Assembly (NCBI GenBank): GCA_947496215.1
Contig: CANMCF010000027.1
Location: 1-61,263, forward strand
DNA from: an uncultured Bizionia sp.
GTDB lineage: Bacteria; Bacteroidota; Bacteroidia; Flavobacteriales; Flavobacteriaceae
Direction: 5' to 3'
Length of the DNA: 61,263 bases
Shown: in pieces, positions 44,533-53,574 of the stretch
Numbering within the stretch: position 1 is the stretch's first letter
Layout of the letters: every line of letters starts with the position of its first letter
The notes under the pieces: generated by a model
What the model was told of the DNA's origin: nothing
The model's database searches: none
What the model saw: the letters and a program-made list of their open reading frames with translations, nothing else
Program-made: the position numbers and the translations under genes

Positions 44533-44602
44533 ACGAATTCTAGTTTAAGTGCTACGAATTCTAAAAGCATCAAAATCCTACAGGAGTATCCTTCTACCTT
44601 TG
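44533..44602 (+). promoter_or_regulatory. Direct repeat and -7 box of the SH3 gene
   Basis: ACGAATTCTA occurs at 44533-44542 and 44554-44563, 21 bp (two turns) apart, as LytTR-type binding sites often are. The perfect -7 box TACCTTTG follows at 44595-44602, with a leader of about 32 nt to the ATG at 44641. Confidence 0.5.
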
Positions 44603-44640
44603 GAGTATAAATAATTACAAACCCATAAAAACGAAATATT

Positions 44641-45333
44641 ATGAACACTCTAAAAAACAGTATCGCAGCCTTAATCCTATTAGTAACAGCAAACGTGTTT
44701 GCACAAACCCCAGAGGTGGAATTCGACACGTATTCAGAATCCAGAAAAAATGCATCGAAATACCTTTTGGCCGATGATGTGGCATTGAGGGATTGCCCTT
44801 CCACCTATTGTGAAAAATTAACGACCATTCGTATTGGAACCAATGTGAGACTATTGGAGAAAAGTGAAAAGCCACAAGAGATGAATGGTATAACAAGTAG
44901 ATGGTACAAAGTGAAGATGGGGCCTCAGACAGGATGGATTTGGGGAGGTTTGATTTCTCAAAAAACACTGGTCAGCCAAGCGAATGCCGAAGTACGATTT
45001 GTATTTGGAGAGGCAAGTATCGATGACGATTCCGATAAGAAATATCAAATAAGAGCAGTTAAAAATGGAGTTGAGTTGGATAGAATGATAATTGCATCAG
45101 ATACATTGCATTATGCCAACGTGGAAAACATAGGAAATGAAGGATTGGAAAATGTGGACGACATCATTATGTTGAGTACTGCAATGGAAGATAGCTGTGA
45201 AGTACAAAGCGAATCGCTATACATCGTATGGAAAGACAACAAATTGCAAAAAGCGAATAATTTGATAGCTTCTGCCGAAACGTTATCCAGTGAGGAATGC
45301 TGCTACTTGTTCTATTCGGAAATCAAAGAATAA
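44641..45333 (+). CDS. Secreted SH3-domain protein
   Basis: The 230-residue protein has a signal peptide (about 1-21, NVFAQ). A bacterial SH3 domain follows (about 38-100), with ALRDCPSTYCEKLTTI and WYKVKMGPQTGWIWGGLI. Two cysteines in the SH3 part and three near the C-terminus (SSEECCY) may form disulfides. The remaining ~120 residues are not recognised. Such SH3 domains bind cell-wall or other periplasmic ligands. It is divergent from the FGE-like gene and shares its repeated promoter elements, so the two may be co-regulated. Confidence 0.75.
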   Translation: MNTLKNSIAALILLVTANVFAQTPEVEFDTYSESRKNASKYLLADDVALRDCPSTYCEKLTTIRIGTNVRLLEKSEKPQEMNGITSRWYKVKMGPQTGWIWGGLISQKTLVSQANAEVRFVFGEASIDDDSDKKYQIRAVKNGVELDRMIIASDTLHYANVENIGNEGLENVDDIIMLSTAMEDSCEVQSESLYIVWKDNKLQKANNLIASAETLSSEECCYLFYSEIKE

Positions 45334-45357
45334 CCGTGCTATTTAATCAATGTTATT

Positions 45358-45386
45358 AACACTGTGCTTTTTTAGGCGCAGTGTTT
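45358..45386 (+). terminator. Hairpin terminator after the SH3 gene
   Basis: AACACTGTGC (45358-45367) pairs with GCGCAGTGTT (45376-45385) with one G-U pair; the loop is T-rich and only a short T run follows, so efficiency is uncertain. Confidence 0.5.
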
Positions 45387-45425
45387 CTTACTTGAAAGAA
45401 CTCAATTATCCAATACTAGTTTGAT

Positions 45426-45433
45426 TATATTTG
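45426..45433 (+). promoter_or_regulatory. -7 box of the two-component operon
   Basis: TATATTTG matches TAnnTTTG exactly and leaves a leader of about 32 nt to the TTG start at 45472. This supports the TTG as the true start. Confidence 0.5.
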
Positions 45434-45471
45434 TTTTCGATGTAGTTTAACTTGTTAAAACCCAAAGTCTA

Positions 45472-48400
45472 TTGAATCGTTACCTTTTGCATATAACCCT
45501 AGTCTTCTTTTTTGGAATGGCCATGAATTTGTCGAATGCTCAAAAAAAGCAACTTAGGGCATATACGATAGAGGATGGCTTGCCTCAATCTCAGGTTTAT
45601 GACATCGTCCAGGATGATATGGGGTATTTGTGGTTGGGAACACAAGGTGGCGGATTGTGTAGTTTTGATGGGGACGCCTTTCAGGTATGGAATGAAAACG
45701 ATGGGCTGTTGTCAAACTATATCCATACGTTGCATATTTCAAAAGATACCATTTATGCAGGTAACAGACGTGGGCTTTCCATAAAGGTGAAAAACCGTTT
45801 CATCAATATCGAATCTCCCCAAATCAATCAGTTTCACTTTTCAGGAAGACAAAGATATCTTGCCACTAAAAATGGTATGTATGAGTTGTCGGGGGATCTT
45901 ATTTTGAAAAAAGTGACAATTAATTCTGAAATTGATAAAAGCAGCATTAATGGCATCATCTACGAAAACTCCTTTTTTTGGTTGGCTACAAGCGACGGTT
46001 TTTGGAAACTCAGTGATTTGAGTTCAAATGCCAAAACCATTGAAAAATTGGAGACTAGTAATTTCACGGCCGTTGTTGCTTACGAAGACACCATCTATGC
46101 CGCAACTTTTAATGATGGGACATTAATTTATGATATGAACGACTTGAAGAATCCCATATTGATGAAGGAACCGTTACGGATAAATGCGATGTCCATTCAG
46201 AATAAAAAAGAACTATGGATAGCCACGGACAATGATGGGATTTCCATAATAGATCCTGAGACAAACAACGAAAAGGCATTGATAAACACGAACAATGGTT
46301 TGGCCGTTCCACACATTAGAAAAGTAATTGCAGACAAACAATCCAATATCTGGATTGCCACTTCGGGATGGGGCTTTTATAAATATTATCAGAACAATTT
46401 TCAACATTTCAATAAAAATACAGGCTTGAAAGGGAATCGGATCTATGCGGTCCATAATGCAAAAGATGGAGTTTGGGTTTCCAATTCTGAAGCTGGTCTG
46501 GCTCGAATAGATAATGACGGAGTTCACCATATTCCTGGATACAAGACGTTTTCTGGAGTGAAGATAAAGACGATTGCCAGTGATGAGAAAGGGAATATTT
46601 GGGCTGGGTCGGATGGTAGAGGGCTTCTTTTAAGAGAAACTAAAACAGTGGATAGCATTGTTGTGGATTCCAGCGATGTACTTGATGTGAAGCTGAAAAA
46701 GGTATCCAAAACAGTGGTAAGAAACCATCTTTTGAATTCTGAGACAGGTTTCCGATACAATTGGATAAGAAAACTTCATATCGAGAAGAATACCGTATGG
46801 GCTGCAACCTATTCCAGCGGGATTGTAAAGTTCGATTACTATGCTGAAAAAGATAGTTTGGCAATTAGAAAGACCTATGGAGCAAAAGAAGGAATAAATG
46901 ACCTTTTGATAAAAGATATGGTCAAAGATGATCAAGGTAGACTATGGTATGCTACAAAAAAAGGACATTTGGGTTATATCAAAGATGGTAATGTCAAACA
47001 TTTAGGACCTGTTTTAAACTCAAGGGTGCAGATAGGAACGCTGTTGTTTAAAAACAACATACTGTTCATAGGGACGGCAGGCAAAGGCGTATGGTGGTCT
47101 GAAGCCAATGAGGGAAACAATTTTAAAAAACTGAAAGGCACAAAAAGCATATATTCCGAAAACATATATCAACTTATTTTTGATGATGAAGGTTATTTGT
47201 GGGCAGGGACTGAGCGAGGAGTGGACAGGATCACTTTGAATAAGGACAATGATATCGTCGATGTGTTTCATTTTGGCAGAAATGATGGTTTCCTAGGAAT
47301 TGAAACCTGTTTGAATGCAGTAGACAAAGATGCAGATGGAAATCTTTGGTTTGGTGCCATTTATGGGTTGACGCAATTTGTGCCAAGTGACAGCAGCAAA
47401 GAAAGTTTGAAACCTAAAATTTATTTCAAGGATGTGGAAGTTGCTTATAGAAGTGTTGATTCCATAGATTTGAAATCATGGACAAACGTAGATAAGATTT
47501 TGGAGTTGAGTCCTACACAAACGCAAATTAGTTTCAAATACAAGACGGTGGATCTGGATCATCCTACAGACATCCAATATAGATATAAGCTCAATGATAC
47601 GGAATGGAGCCCATGGTCTATGGACGCTGCTCAGAATTTTTCCGGTTTGGCCTATGGAGCACATGAATTCACCGTGCAATCCAGAAACAATAGATGGGAA
47701 ACTAGCGATCCCATTAATTTCAAGTTTTACATAGACAGTCCATTGTATGAGAAGACATGGTTTCAATGGACGGTAATCATTTTGACAATAACCTTTTTAG
47801 GCCTATTCTCACTGCGCTACATCAAGCGCATGAAGCTGGAGAACAATGCAGAGCAGGAACGCTTGAAGTTGCAAAATCACCTATTGACCTTGGAACAAAA
47901 GGCGTTGCGCTTGCAAATGAATCCACATTTTATCTTTAATGTCCTCAATGGAATAAAGGCAATGGCAGGAACCAAACCTGAAAAAATGAATGCCACCATA
48001 AACAATTTTGCAACCTTGTTGAGAGAAACACTCATAAATTCAAGAAAGGATACAATCGGGTTGGATCAGGAAATAAAAACATTGAGACATTACATAGAAG
48101 TCGAAAAATTGATGGCACCAACCTCTTTTGATTATGAAATTATAGTAAATGGTGATTTGGATCCAGAAGAAATATTGGTGCCTCCCATGTTGATTCAGCC
48201 CTTTGTTGAAAATGCAATTCGTCATGGGATCTTAAAAGGAAGGCGTAAAGGGATGTTGAAAGTTCAATTCGATATCACCGAGGAGCATTTGAAATGTACC
48301 GTATTGGATAACGGAATAGGTATATTTCAATCACAAGAGTCCAAGCCAAAAACAGATCATCAATCCATGGCACTTACAGTTACCCGAGAGAGACTGGAGT

Positions 48401-48507
48401 CCATTTCGGGTAAAGGAGCATTGCAGATCGCGGAAATTAAGAACAACGATGGTGTCATTGAAGGTACGAGCATCATATTTAAAATACCTTTGGAAACCGA
48501 TTATTAA
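45472..48507 (+). CDS. Sensor histidine kinase, propeller + Y_Y_Y + LytS-type kinase
   Basis: The 1011-residue protein begins at TTG, because the signal peptide (about 1-23, LSNAQ) needs it and the next ATG lies inside that signal. A periplasmic two-component-regulator propeller (about 27-640) has repeats such as GLPQSQVYDIVQDDMGYLWL. A Y_Y_Y domain follows (about 680-755), then one membrane helix (about 762-782), a coiled coil, and a LytS/His_kinase region with QMNPHFIFNVLNGI (H819), PPMLIQPFVENAIRHG and LDNGIGI. It senses an external ligand and phosphorylates the LytTR regulator encoded 10 bp downstream. The ligand is unknown. Confidence 0.88.
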   Translation: MNRYLLHITLVFFFGMAMNLSNAQKKQLRAYTIEDGLPQSQVYDIVQDDMGYLWLGTQGGGLCSFDGDAFQVWNENDGLLSNYIHTLHISKDTIYAGNRRGLSIKVKNRFINIESPQINQFHFSGRQRYLATKNGMYELSGDLILKKVTINSEIDKSSINGIIYENSFFWLATSDGFWKLSDLSSNAKTIEKLETSNFTAVVAYEDTIYAATFNDGTLIYDMNDLKNPILMKEPLRINAMSIQNKKELWIATDNDGISIIDPETNNEKALINTNNGLAVPHIRKVIADKQSNIWIATSGWGFYKYYQNNFQHFNKNTGLKGNRIYAVHNAKDGVWVSNSEAGLARIDNDGVHHIPGYKTFSGVKIKTIASDEKGNIWAGSDGRGLLLRETKTVDSIVVDSSDVLDVKLKKVSKTVVRNHLLNSETGFRYNWIRKLHIEKNTVWAATYSSGIVKFDYYAEKDSLAIRKTYGAKEGINDLLIKDMVKDDQGRLWYATKKGHLGYIKDGNVKHLGPVLNSRVQIGTLLFKNNILFIGTAGKGVWWSEANEGNNFKKLKGTKSIYSENIYQLIFDDEGYLWAGTERGVDRITLNKDNDIVDVFHFGRNDGFLGIETCLNAVDKDADGNLWFGAIYGLTQFVPSDSSKESLKPKIYFKDVEVAYRSVDSIDLKSWTNVDKILELSPTQTQISFKYKTVDLDHPTDIQYRYKLNDTEWSPWSMDAAQNFSGLAYGAHEFTVQSRNNRWETSDPINFKFYIDSPLYEKTWFQWTVIILTITFLGLFSLRYIKRMKLENNAEQERLKLQNHLLTLEQKALRLQMNPHFIFNVLNGIKAMAGTKPEKMNATINNFATLLRETLINSRKDTIGLDQEIKTLRHYIEVEKLMAPTSFDYEIIVNGDLDPEEILVPPMLIQPFVENAIRHGILKGRRKGMLKVQFDITEEHLKCTVLDNGIGIFQSQESKPKTDHQSMALTVTRERLESISGKGALQIAEIKNNDGVIEGTSIIFKIPLETDY

Positions 48508-48517
48508 AAAAAACATT

Positions 48518-49267
48518 ATGCTAACAGCAATCATAGTAGAAGACTTATTGGATGCGATGGAGCTTTTAAAAAGCGACTTGAAATCCAAGCATCCAGAAAT
48601 CAAGATCATAGATACGGCACCTAGTGTTGTGGAGGCAGCAAAGGCCTTGAGGAAAGAACAGCCGGATATCCTCTTTTTGGATATCATGTTGGGAGATGGA
48701 ACGGGTTTCGATGTTTTGGAGATTTTCCCAGAATTGAAATCAAAAATCATATTTGTAACGGCTAGCGATGAGTATGCCATAAAGGCTTTTAAATTTGCTG
48801 CCATAGATTATGTGTTGAAGCCTTATTCCTATGAAGAATTGGATAAGGCCATAGCTAGGGCAAAAGAACAAATACAACCCAGCAAGGAACGATTGAACAT
48901 CTTGAAAGAGACATTGTCTGCACCAGAAAAGAAGCCAAATAAGATATCGTTGCATACGCTTGATAAAATCATCATTGTCAATCTAGATGACATCGTGCGT
49001 TGCGAATCGGATAGCAACAACACTATTTTCCACCTTCAAGATGGAAGAAAGGTATTTGTAACCAAGACCTTGAAGTATTTTGCAGATATGTTGAAGCCTT
49101 ACGATTTTCTTCGTATTCATCAAAGTCATTTGGTCAATTTGCAATGCATCAGTGCCTTCATCAAGACAGATGGTGGTTACTTGATGTTGAAGAACGGAGA
49201 AAATGTACCGGTGTCTGTACGCAAAAAAGCGGAAATCATCGAGATTTTGGATACCATGCATCGCTAG
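48518..49267 (+). CDS. LytTR response regulator
   Basis: From the ATG at 48518 the protein is 249 residues; a longer frame to 48449 overlaps the kinase and lacks domain content. The receiver (about 1-120) has VEDLLD and the phospho-acceptor aspartate D55 in LFLDIML. The LytTR DNA-binding domain (about 145-249) has IVNLDDIVRCESDSNNT, FLRIHQSHLVNLQ and VPVSVRKKAEI. LytTR proteins bind two ~9-bp direct repeats spaced about two turns. Candidate targets in the window include the direct repeat before the SH3 gene and the motifs in the exopolysaccharide locus; this is inference. Confidence 0.9.
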   Translation: MLTAIIVEDLLDAMELLKSDLKSKHPEIKIIDTAPSVVEAAKALRKEQPDILFLDIMLGDGTGFDVLEIFPELKSKIIFVTASDEYAIKAFKFAAIDYVLKPYSYEELDKAIARAKEQIQPSKERLNILKETLSAPEKKPNKISLHTLDKIIIVNLDDIVRCESDSNNTIFHLQDGRKVFVTKTLKYFADMLKPYDFLRIHQSHLVNLQCISAFIKTDGGYLMLKNGENVPVSVRKKAEIIEILDTMHR

Positions 49268-49296
49268 TGCATATTTCCCATATGAAAACGATTTGG

Positions 49297-49347
49297 TATT
49301 GCAAAAAGGCCAATTAAACTCTAAGTTTAATTGGCCTTTTTGCAATA
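49297..49347. terminator. Perfect bidirectional terminator
   Basis: Two 24-base arms (49297-49320 and 49324-49347) are exact reverse complements around a 3-base loop, with A/T runs (GCAAAAAGGCC, GGCCTTTTTGC) inside the arms. It lies between the convergent LytTR and S74 genes and can serve both. Confidence 0.85.
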
Positions 49348-49358
49348 TGATCTGTATT

Positions 49359-51083
49359 TTATTTTTCCGAAATAGTTTGGTCATTGGCACTATTAGGAGT
49401 CAATGGTGTGATTTCGGATTGTTGAGAAACCCATTTTTCGATGGCTTCTACTCGGGTGTCCATTTCTGTTCGTAGTGCCTTGTTTTCTTTTTCTAAAGCT
49501 TTAATTCGGTTATGAAGTGCACGTATGGATTCTACGGTCATGGCATCATAGGTGCCATATGCAGTTTGCAAATAGCCTTTTGCATCTTCTGTCACCAGGG
49601 TAGGGAATACCTCTTGTATGTTTTGTGCCGTGAATCCATATTGTATGCCTGTAGGTCTTGGATTGCCCGTAGTGGTATCGTTCCATTCATAGGTAATGCC
49701 ATTCAAGGAAAGCATTTGTTGCAACATCTTATTTGGATCAAGGGGACGCAAGTTCTTTTTTAGTCGAGAATCCGAGTTTGCCAACCAGTTACCTGCTGTT
49801 GCTTTGGATGCTTCGCCACCTACCTCAAGTGTGTTTGTAGTGGCTACCCTGTTAATTCCTAAACGATTTGTAGAAAAATCCCCCCAAATAAGAGGGGTGG
49901 AGCTACTGGAGTTTTCTATGTACAATAGATTGCTCCCCGTGGTTTCATTTGACCCAGCCGAATAGCCGATGAAGACATTCCCTGAACCTTCATTGAAACT
50001 ACCACTATTTTGTCCAAAGAAACTGTTTTGGTTACCAGTTATGTTCGCTCTACCACTATTCTGTCCGAAAAAGCTATTGAAGTTTCCTGTAGTGTTTACA
50101 GATCCACTACCTTGTCCAAAGAAGCTGTTTTGCCTACCCGAGGTATTATCTAAACCACTACTTTCTCCAAAGAAGCTATTGAGACTTCCAGTGGTGTTCT
50201 CCACACCGCTGCCATCACCAAAGAAGCTATTGAAGTTTGCCGTGGTATTCGCTCTCCCACTATTTCTTCCGAAGAAGCTGTTTTCACGACCAGTTGTGTT
50301 TGAGCTACCGCTACTTTCTCCAAAAAAACTATTGGATATGCCTGTCGTATTATCCTCACCACTACTTTGCCCAAAAAAACTATTTTGACTGCCAGTTGTA
50401 TTTTCACGACCACTACCATGTCCATAGAAGCTATTGAAATCTCCAGTTGTATTTTCTCGACCGCTGTTGTTTCCAAAGAAATTGTTTTGAAAACCAGTCG
50501 TATTAGCTTGGCCACTGTCGTTTCCAAAGAAATTGTTGAAAGCACCATTTGTATTTGCTGCACCAGCATTGTATCCTACAAAGGTATTGCTGTTGTTGGA
50601 CAAGTCATCATTTGCTCCAGCATTTTCACCCAAGAAAGTCGACCTTCCTGTATTCAAGAATTCCAATTGTCCTTGTTGGGTAAAGCGATGGTGTATTACG
50701 TTGTTTGTTCGTATGTCGATGTCTTGGGCATCTATGGTTCCCAAAAAGTGTGTGCCATTTATCGTTCCAGAATTACCGGTAATGTTCCAGCCGACTACAG
50801 CTGTCCATTGTGATCCATCCCAATAGTGAAAGCCAGCGATGTAGGTTCCGCTATTCGAAATCAGGTACACCAATTGACCGTTTACTGTTCCTGCCGTGTT
50901 TAAATCATTGACTCTAGGAACGAGAATGCCATCAGTTGAGGTGACTCCTCCTAAGTGGTTTGTAGAACGAATGTCCATTGTTGTTTCAGGAGTTGTAGTG
51001 CCAACTCCTACTTGGGCTGTAATGTTGTTGCTAATAGCAAGCACAAAAAGGCATGCTAACGAAGATAATCGTAAGTTTTTCAT
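49359..51083 (-). CDS. Repeat-rich surface protein with C-terminal S74 intramolecular chaperone
   Basis: The 574-residue protein has a signal peptide (about 1-23, NNITAQ), and then VGVGTTTPETTMDIRS, as in tail-fibre-like Bacteroidota proteins. Eleven tandem 17-residue units of the form xFFGxxSGxxNTTGxxN follow (residues about 184-366), likely a beta-helical or trimeric stalk. The end carries a peptidase S74 chaperone with NSDSRLKKN (about 436-444), the self-cleavage site, and PTGIQYGFTAQNIQEVFP. A heptad-rich segment closes it (about 525-555). The S74 domain helps trimers fold and then cuts itself off. It stands alone. Probably cell-surface or secreted; it has no type IX sorting domain. Confidence 0.85.
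   Translation of the reverse strand: MKNLRLSSLACLFVLAISNNITAQVGVGTTTPETTMDIRSTNHLGGVTSTDGILVPRVNDLNTAGTVNGQLVYLISNSGTYIAGFHYWDGSQWTAVVGWNITGNSGTINGTHFLGTIDAQDIDIRTNNVIHHRFTQQGQLEFLNTGRSTFLGENAGANDDLSNNSNTFVGYNAGAANTNGAFNNFFGNDSGQANTTGFQNNFFGNNSGRENTTGDFNSFYGHGSGRENTTGSQNSFFGQSSGEDNTTGISNSFFGESSGSSNTTGRENSFFGRNSGRANTTANFNSFFGDGSGVENTTGSLNSFFGESSGLDNTSGRQNSFFGQGSGSVNTTGNFNSFFGQNSGRANITGNQNSFFGQNSGSFNEGSGNVFIGYSAGSNETTGSNLLYIENSSSSTPLIWGDFSTNRLGINRVATTNTLEVGGEASKATAGNWLANSDSRLKKNLRPLDPNKMLQQMLSLNGITYEWNDTTTGNPRPTGIQYGFTAQNIQEVFPTLVTEDAKGYLQTAYGTYDAMTVESIRALHNRIKALEKENKALRTEMDTRVEAIEKWVSQQSEITPLTPNSANDQTISEK
49986..50534 (-). repeat. Eleven 51-bp coding repeats in the S74 surface protein
   Basis: Each 51-bp unit encodes 17 residues centred on SFFGxxSGxxNTTG. 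Units share the framework but vary at fixed positions (for example NDSG, HGSG, QSSG, ESSG, RNSG). Long frames on both strands here are products of the repeat and not genes. Confidence 0.85.
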
Positions 51084-51336
51084 AAGTTAGGGGGCTTTGA
51101 AGTATCAAAAATCGCGAGCAAGATAAAAAATAAATTCAACAAACAACAATTTGCCGCTTTTTTACTTGATTCATCTTATGAAAGCAGTTCTCATAATCAC
51201 TCCTTTTTGTAGTAAAGGAAAAACGGCCTTTTTGATAATGAAAAACTTAAACCCTACAGAAGATTTCCTTAGAGGAAGAGATTATTACAAAGATTAAACT
51301 ATATGCTATCTGATTCTATTTAAGAATGAAAACAAT

Positions 51337-52290
51337 TTATATATTGTATTTTTCTCCTAATTGCATAAGCATTTCTTTGGTGATGGCATCCAAATCGAAG
51401 TCGTGTTTCCAGTTCCAATCTTTTCTAGCCGTGGTGTCATCTATGCTTTGAGGCCAAGAGTCGGCAATTTCCTGTCTAAAGTCAGGCTTGTACGTTATTT
51501 TGAAATCTGGAATGTATTTTTGTATGGAAGCAGCAATTTCTTTTGGAGTAAAGGTTATTCCTGCCAAATTGTAAGAGGACCTTATTTTTATGTCATCGTT
51601 GTCGGCAGTCATAATGTCCACGGTCGCTTTTATGGCATCATCCATAAATAACATTGGTAAGGCGGTATCTTCAGACAAGAAACATTCATAAGCCTTGTTT
51701 TTTACCGCCTCATGATAGATCTCCACGGCGTAATCCGTAGTTCCTCCACCAGGCAAGGTCTTCCAGCTGATTATGCCAGGGTAGCGAATACCTCTAACAT
51801 CCACACCATATTTTTGATTGTAGTATTCACACCAGCGTTCACCGACTTGTTTGGTAATGCCATAAACGGTCGTAGGCTCCATCGTGGTATATTGTGGTGT
51901 TTCCTTTTTTGGCGTGGAAGGACCAAATACGGCTATGCTGGATGGCCAAAACACCTTTTTGATGAACTTGGACTTTGCAAGGTTCAAGACATGAAATAAG
52001 GAACTTGTGTTCAAATCCCATGCTTTCATCGGGTATTTTTCTCCTGTAGCACTTAACATTGCGGCCATCAAATACACTGTATCTATGTTATATTTTTCAA
52101 CACATACTTTTACAGAAGCATAATCCATTGCATCGATAATTTCAAAGATCCCCGAATTGACTACTTCCAAGTTGTTATAACTAATGTCGCTTGCAACAAC
52201 GTTGTCATCACCATAAATTTCTCTGAGTTTAAAAGTGAGTTCAGATCCAATTTGACCGCAAGCTCCGATAATTAATATTCTTGTTGACAT
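51337..52290 (-). CDS. SDR-type L-threonine 3-dehydrogenase
   Basis: The 317-residue protein is an extended SDR/epimerase-like enzyme with GACGQIGSEL (about 8-17) binding NAD and YGITKQVGERWCEYY (about 143-157, YxxxK active site). The segment GIRYPGIISWKTLPGGGTTDYA (described in parts: GIRYPGIISW at about 166) is typical of the flavobacterial and metazoan-type threonine dehydrogenases. It turns L-threonine into 2-amino-3-ketobutyrate. No partner kbl gene is adjacent. A UDP-sugar epimerase is less likely from these motifs. Confidence 0.8.
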   Translation of the reverse strand: MSTRILIIGACGQIGSELTFKLREIYGDDNVVASDISYNNLEVVNSGIFEIIDAMDYASVKVCVEKYNIDTVYLMAAMLSATGEKYPMKAWDLNTSSLFHVLNLAKSKFIKKVFWPSSIAVFGPSTPKKETPQYTTMEPTTVYGITKQVGERWCEYYNQKYGVDVRGIRYPGIISWKTLPGGGTTDYAVEIYHEAVKNKAYECFLSEDTALPMLFMDDAIKATVDIMTADNDDIKIRSSYNLAGITFTPKEIAASIQKYIPDFKITYKPDFRQEIADSWPQSIDDTTARKDWNWKHDFDLDAITKEMLMQLGEKYNI

Positions 52291-52414
52291 ATTTAAAATA
52301 TAAATTAGATAATGTGTAAAAATAATAAGTTTTCAATCATAAAATCGCAAAATCAACCTAAAAAAGCGCTCTTAAATTTTATATAATTTAGCATAAAGGA
52401 AGTATTGAATGCAA

Positions 52415-52422
52415 TATATTTG
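52415..52422 (+). promoter_or_regulatory. -7 box of the lipoprotein pair
   Basis: TATATTTG is a perfect -7 box, with a leader of about 18 nt before the ATG at 52447. Confidence 0.5.
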
Positions 52423-52446
52423 TATTTCAAATAGTTAAAGCCCAAT

Positions 52447-52968
52447 ATGAAATTCTTAAGTACTTTACTAATACTAGTTTGTTTAATATCATGCAAAAAA
52501 TACTCAGTAGCAACTGAGCAAAAAATAGAAGATGAGGTAGTAAGGGATACGTTGTCTCTTTCTAAACAGGACATTGCCAAAATCAAGTATTTGGATTATG
52601 GAATTGATGCCAAGGCAAAAAACACCTTGGATTCATGGCTTGTCTATAACACGATATCGAAAGCCGTGGAGAATCTTAAAAATGCAGATTTTGACTTTTT
52701 TACCGAAGACGAGGCTGTTTTTGCTTCAGCATTGGAAGATTTGGATACGACAATTCCAGAAGATATAGATACAGCTTCAATAAGAGCAAGGTTGTTGGTG
52801 TTAAAGACGAAACTATACAAGTTGGAAGAAGCAACACGCTTGACGACGACTTCAAAGCAGGAGCACCTTTTGATTATTAAGGAGGTATTTGAAGCTTTTT
52901 CATATGTGACATTGTTGGTAAACAAGAAATACGAAAAAGAAGCACAAAACATAATAAAACCAGAATAA
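52447..52968 (+). CDS. Lipoprotein of unknown function
   Basis: The 173-residue protein has a lipoprotein signal (LLILVCLISCKK, cysteine about 16). The remainder is mostly helical and charged, without a family I recognise. It is followed after 1 bp by an NTF2-like lipoprotein, so the two are co-transcribed and probably work at the same membrane. Confidence 0.65.
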   Translation: MKFLSTLLILVCLISCKKYSVATEQKIEDEVVRDTLSLSKQDIAKIKYLDYGIDAKAKNTLDSWLVYNTISKAVENLKNADFDFFTEDEAVFASALEDLDTTIPEDIDTASIRARLLVLKTKLYKLEEATRLTTTSKQEHLLIIKEVFEAFSYVTLLVNKKYEKEAQNIIKPE

Positions 52969-52969
52969 G

Positions 52970-53512
52970 ATGAAAACATTACCATCCATATTGTTCATAG
53001 TTCTGATCTTATTTTATTCTTGCAATCCGAATTCGAAGGTCGAATTGAAAAAGAGCCCTGTTAAAACATCTGAATCTCTAAAGGAAGAAATTCATAATAC
53101 TTTGGATATGTGGCATCAAGCAGCAAGCAAAGCTAATTATGAAGCCTATTTCGACCTAATGACCAAAAATGGAGTTTTTATTGGTACCGATGCCACGGAA
53201 AATTGGCAGAATGTGGCCTTTAAAACTTTTTCGAAGCCATATTTTGACAAAGGAAAAGCTTGGAGTTTTATTGCCGTGGAGCGTAATGTATATGTCTATG
53301 ACGACAAGAAACTAGCTTGGTTCGATGAGTTGTTGGACACCCAAATGAAGTTATGTAGAGGATCTGGAATTATGAAATTGGAAGACGGTAAATGGAAAGT
53401 GGCACACTATGTCTTGTCCATTACCATTCCCAATGACAATGTTGACGAGGTTATAAATATGAAAGCAAATACTGACAGTATTTTGACCAAGAAGTTAAAA
53501 ATGAAAGATTAA
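52970..53512 (+). CDS. NTF2/SnoaL-like lipoprotein
   Basis: The 180-residue protein has a lipoprotein-type signal (LILFYSCNPN, cysteine about 18). A SnoaL_3-like cone fold follows (about 35-160): a helical start with LDMWHQAASKANYEAYFDLM, then GVFIGTDATENW, LAWFDELLD and DGKWKVAHYVLS. Family members bind small ligands or act as simple enzymes; no catalytic residue is identifiable. It forms a pair with the preceding lipoprotein. Confidence 0.75.
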   Translation: MKTLPSILFIVLILFYSCNPNSKVELKKSPVKTSESLKEEIHNTLDMWHQAASKANYEAYFDLMTKNGVFIGTDATENWQNVAFKTFSKPYFDKGKAWSFIAVERNVYVYDDKKLAWFDELLDTQMKLCRGSGIMKLEDGKWKVAHYVLSITIPNDNVDEVINMKANTDSILTKKLKMKD

Positions 53513-53574
53513 CAGTGGCAGTTTCGATAATAACAATGCTTTTTCATAATTTAGGGCCTTTAAAATAACTAATT

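Noticed and set aside
48449-48517. Longer start for the LytTR regulator at 48449.
   Set aside because: The extra codons overlap the kinase gene and are not part of a receiver domain. The ATG at 48518 begins exactly at the first receiver strand.
49969-50569. Long open frames on both strands opposite or out of frame with the 51-bp repeats.
   Set aside because: The 51-bp period is a multiple of three, so every frame repeats without stops. Only the minus-strand frame has a signal peptide and a recognisable end domain.
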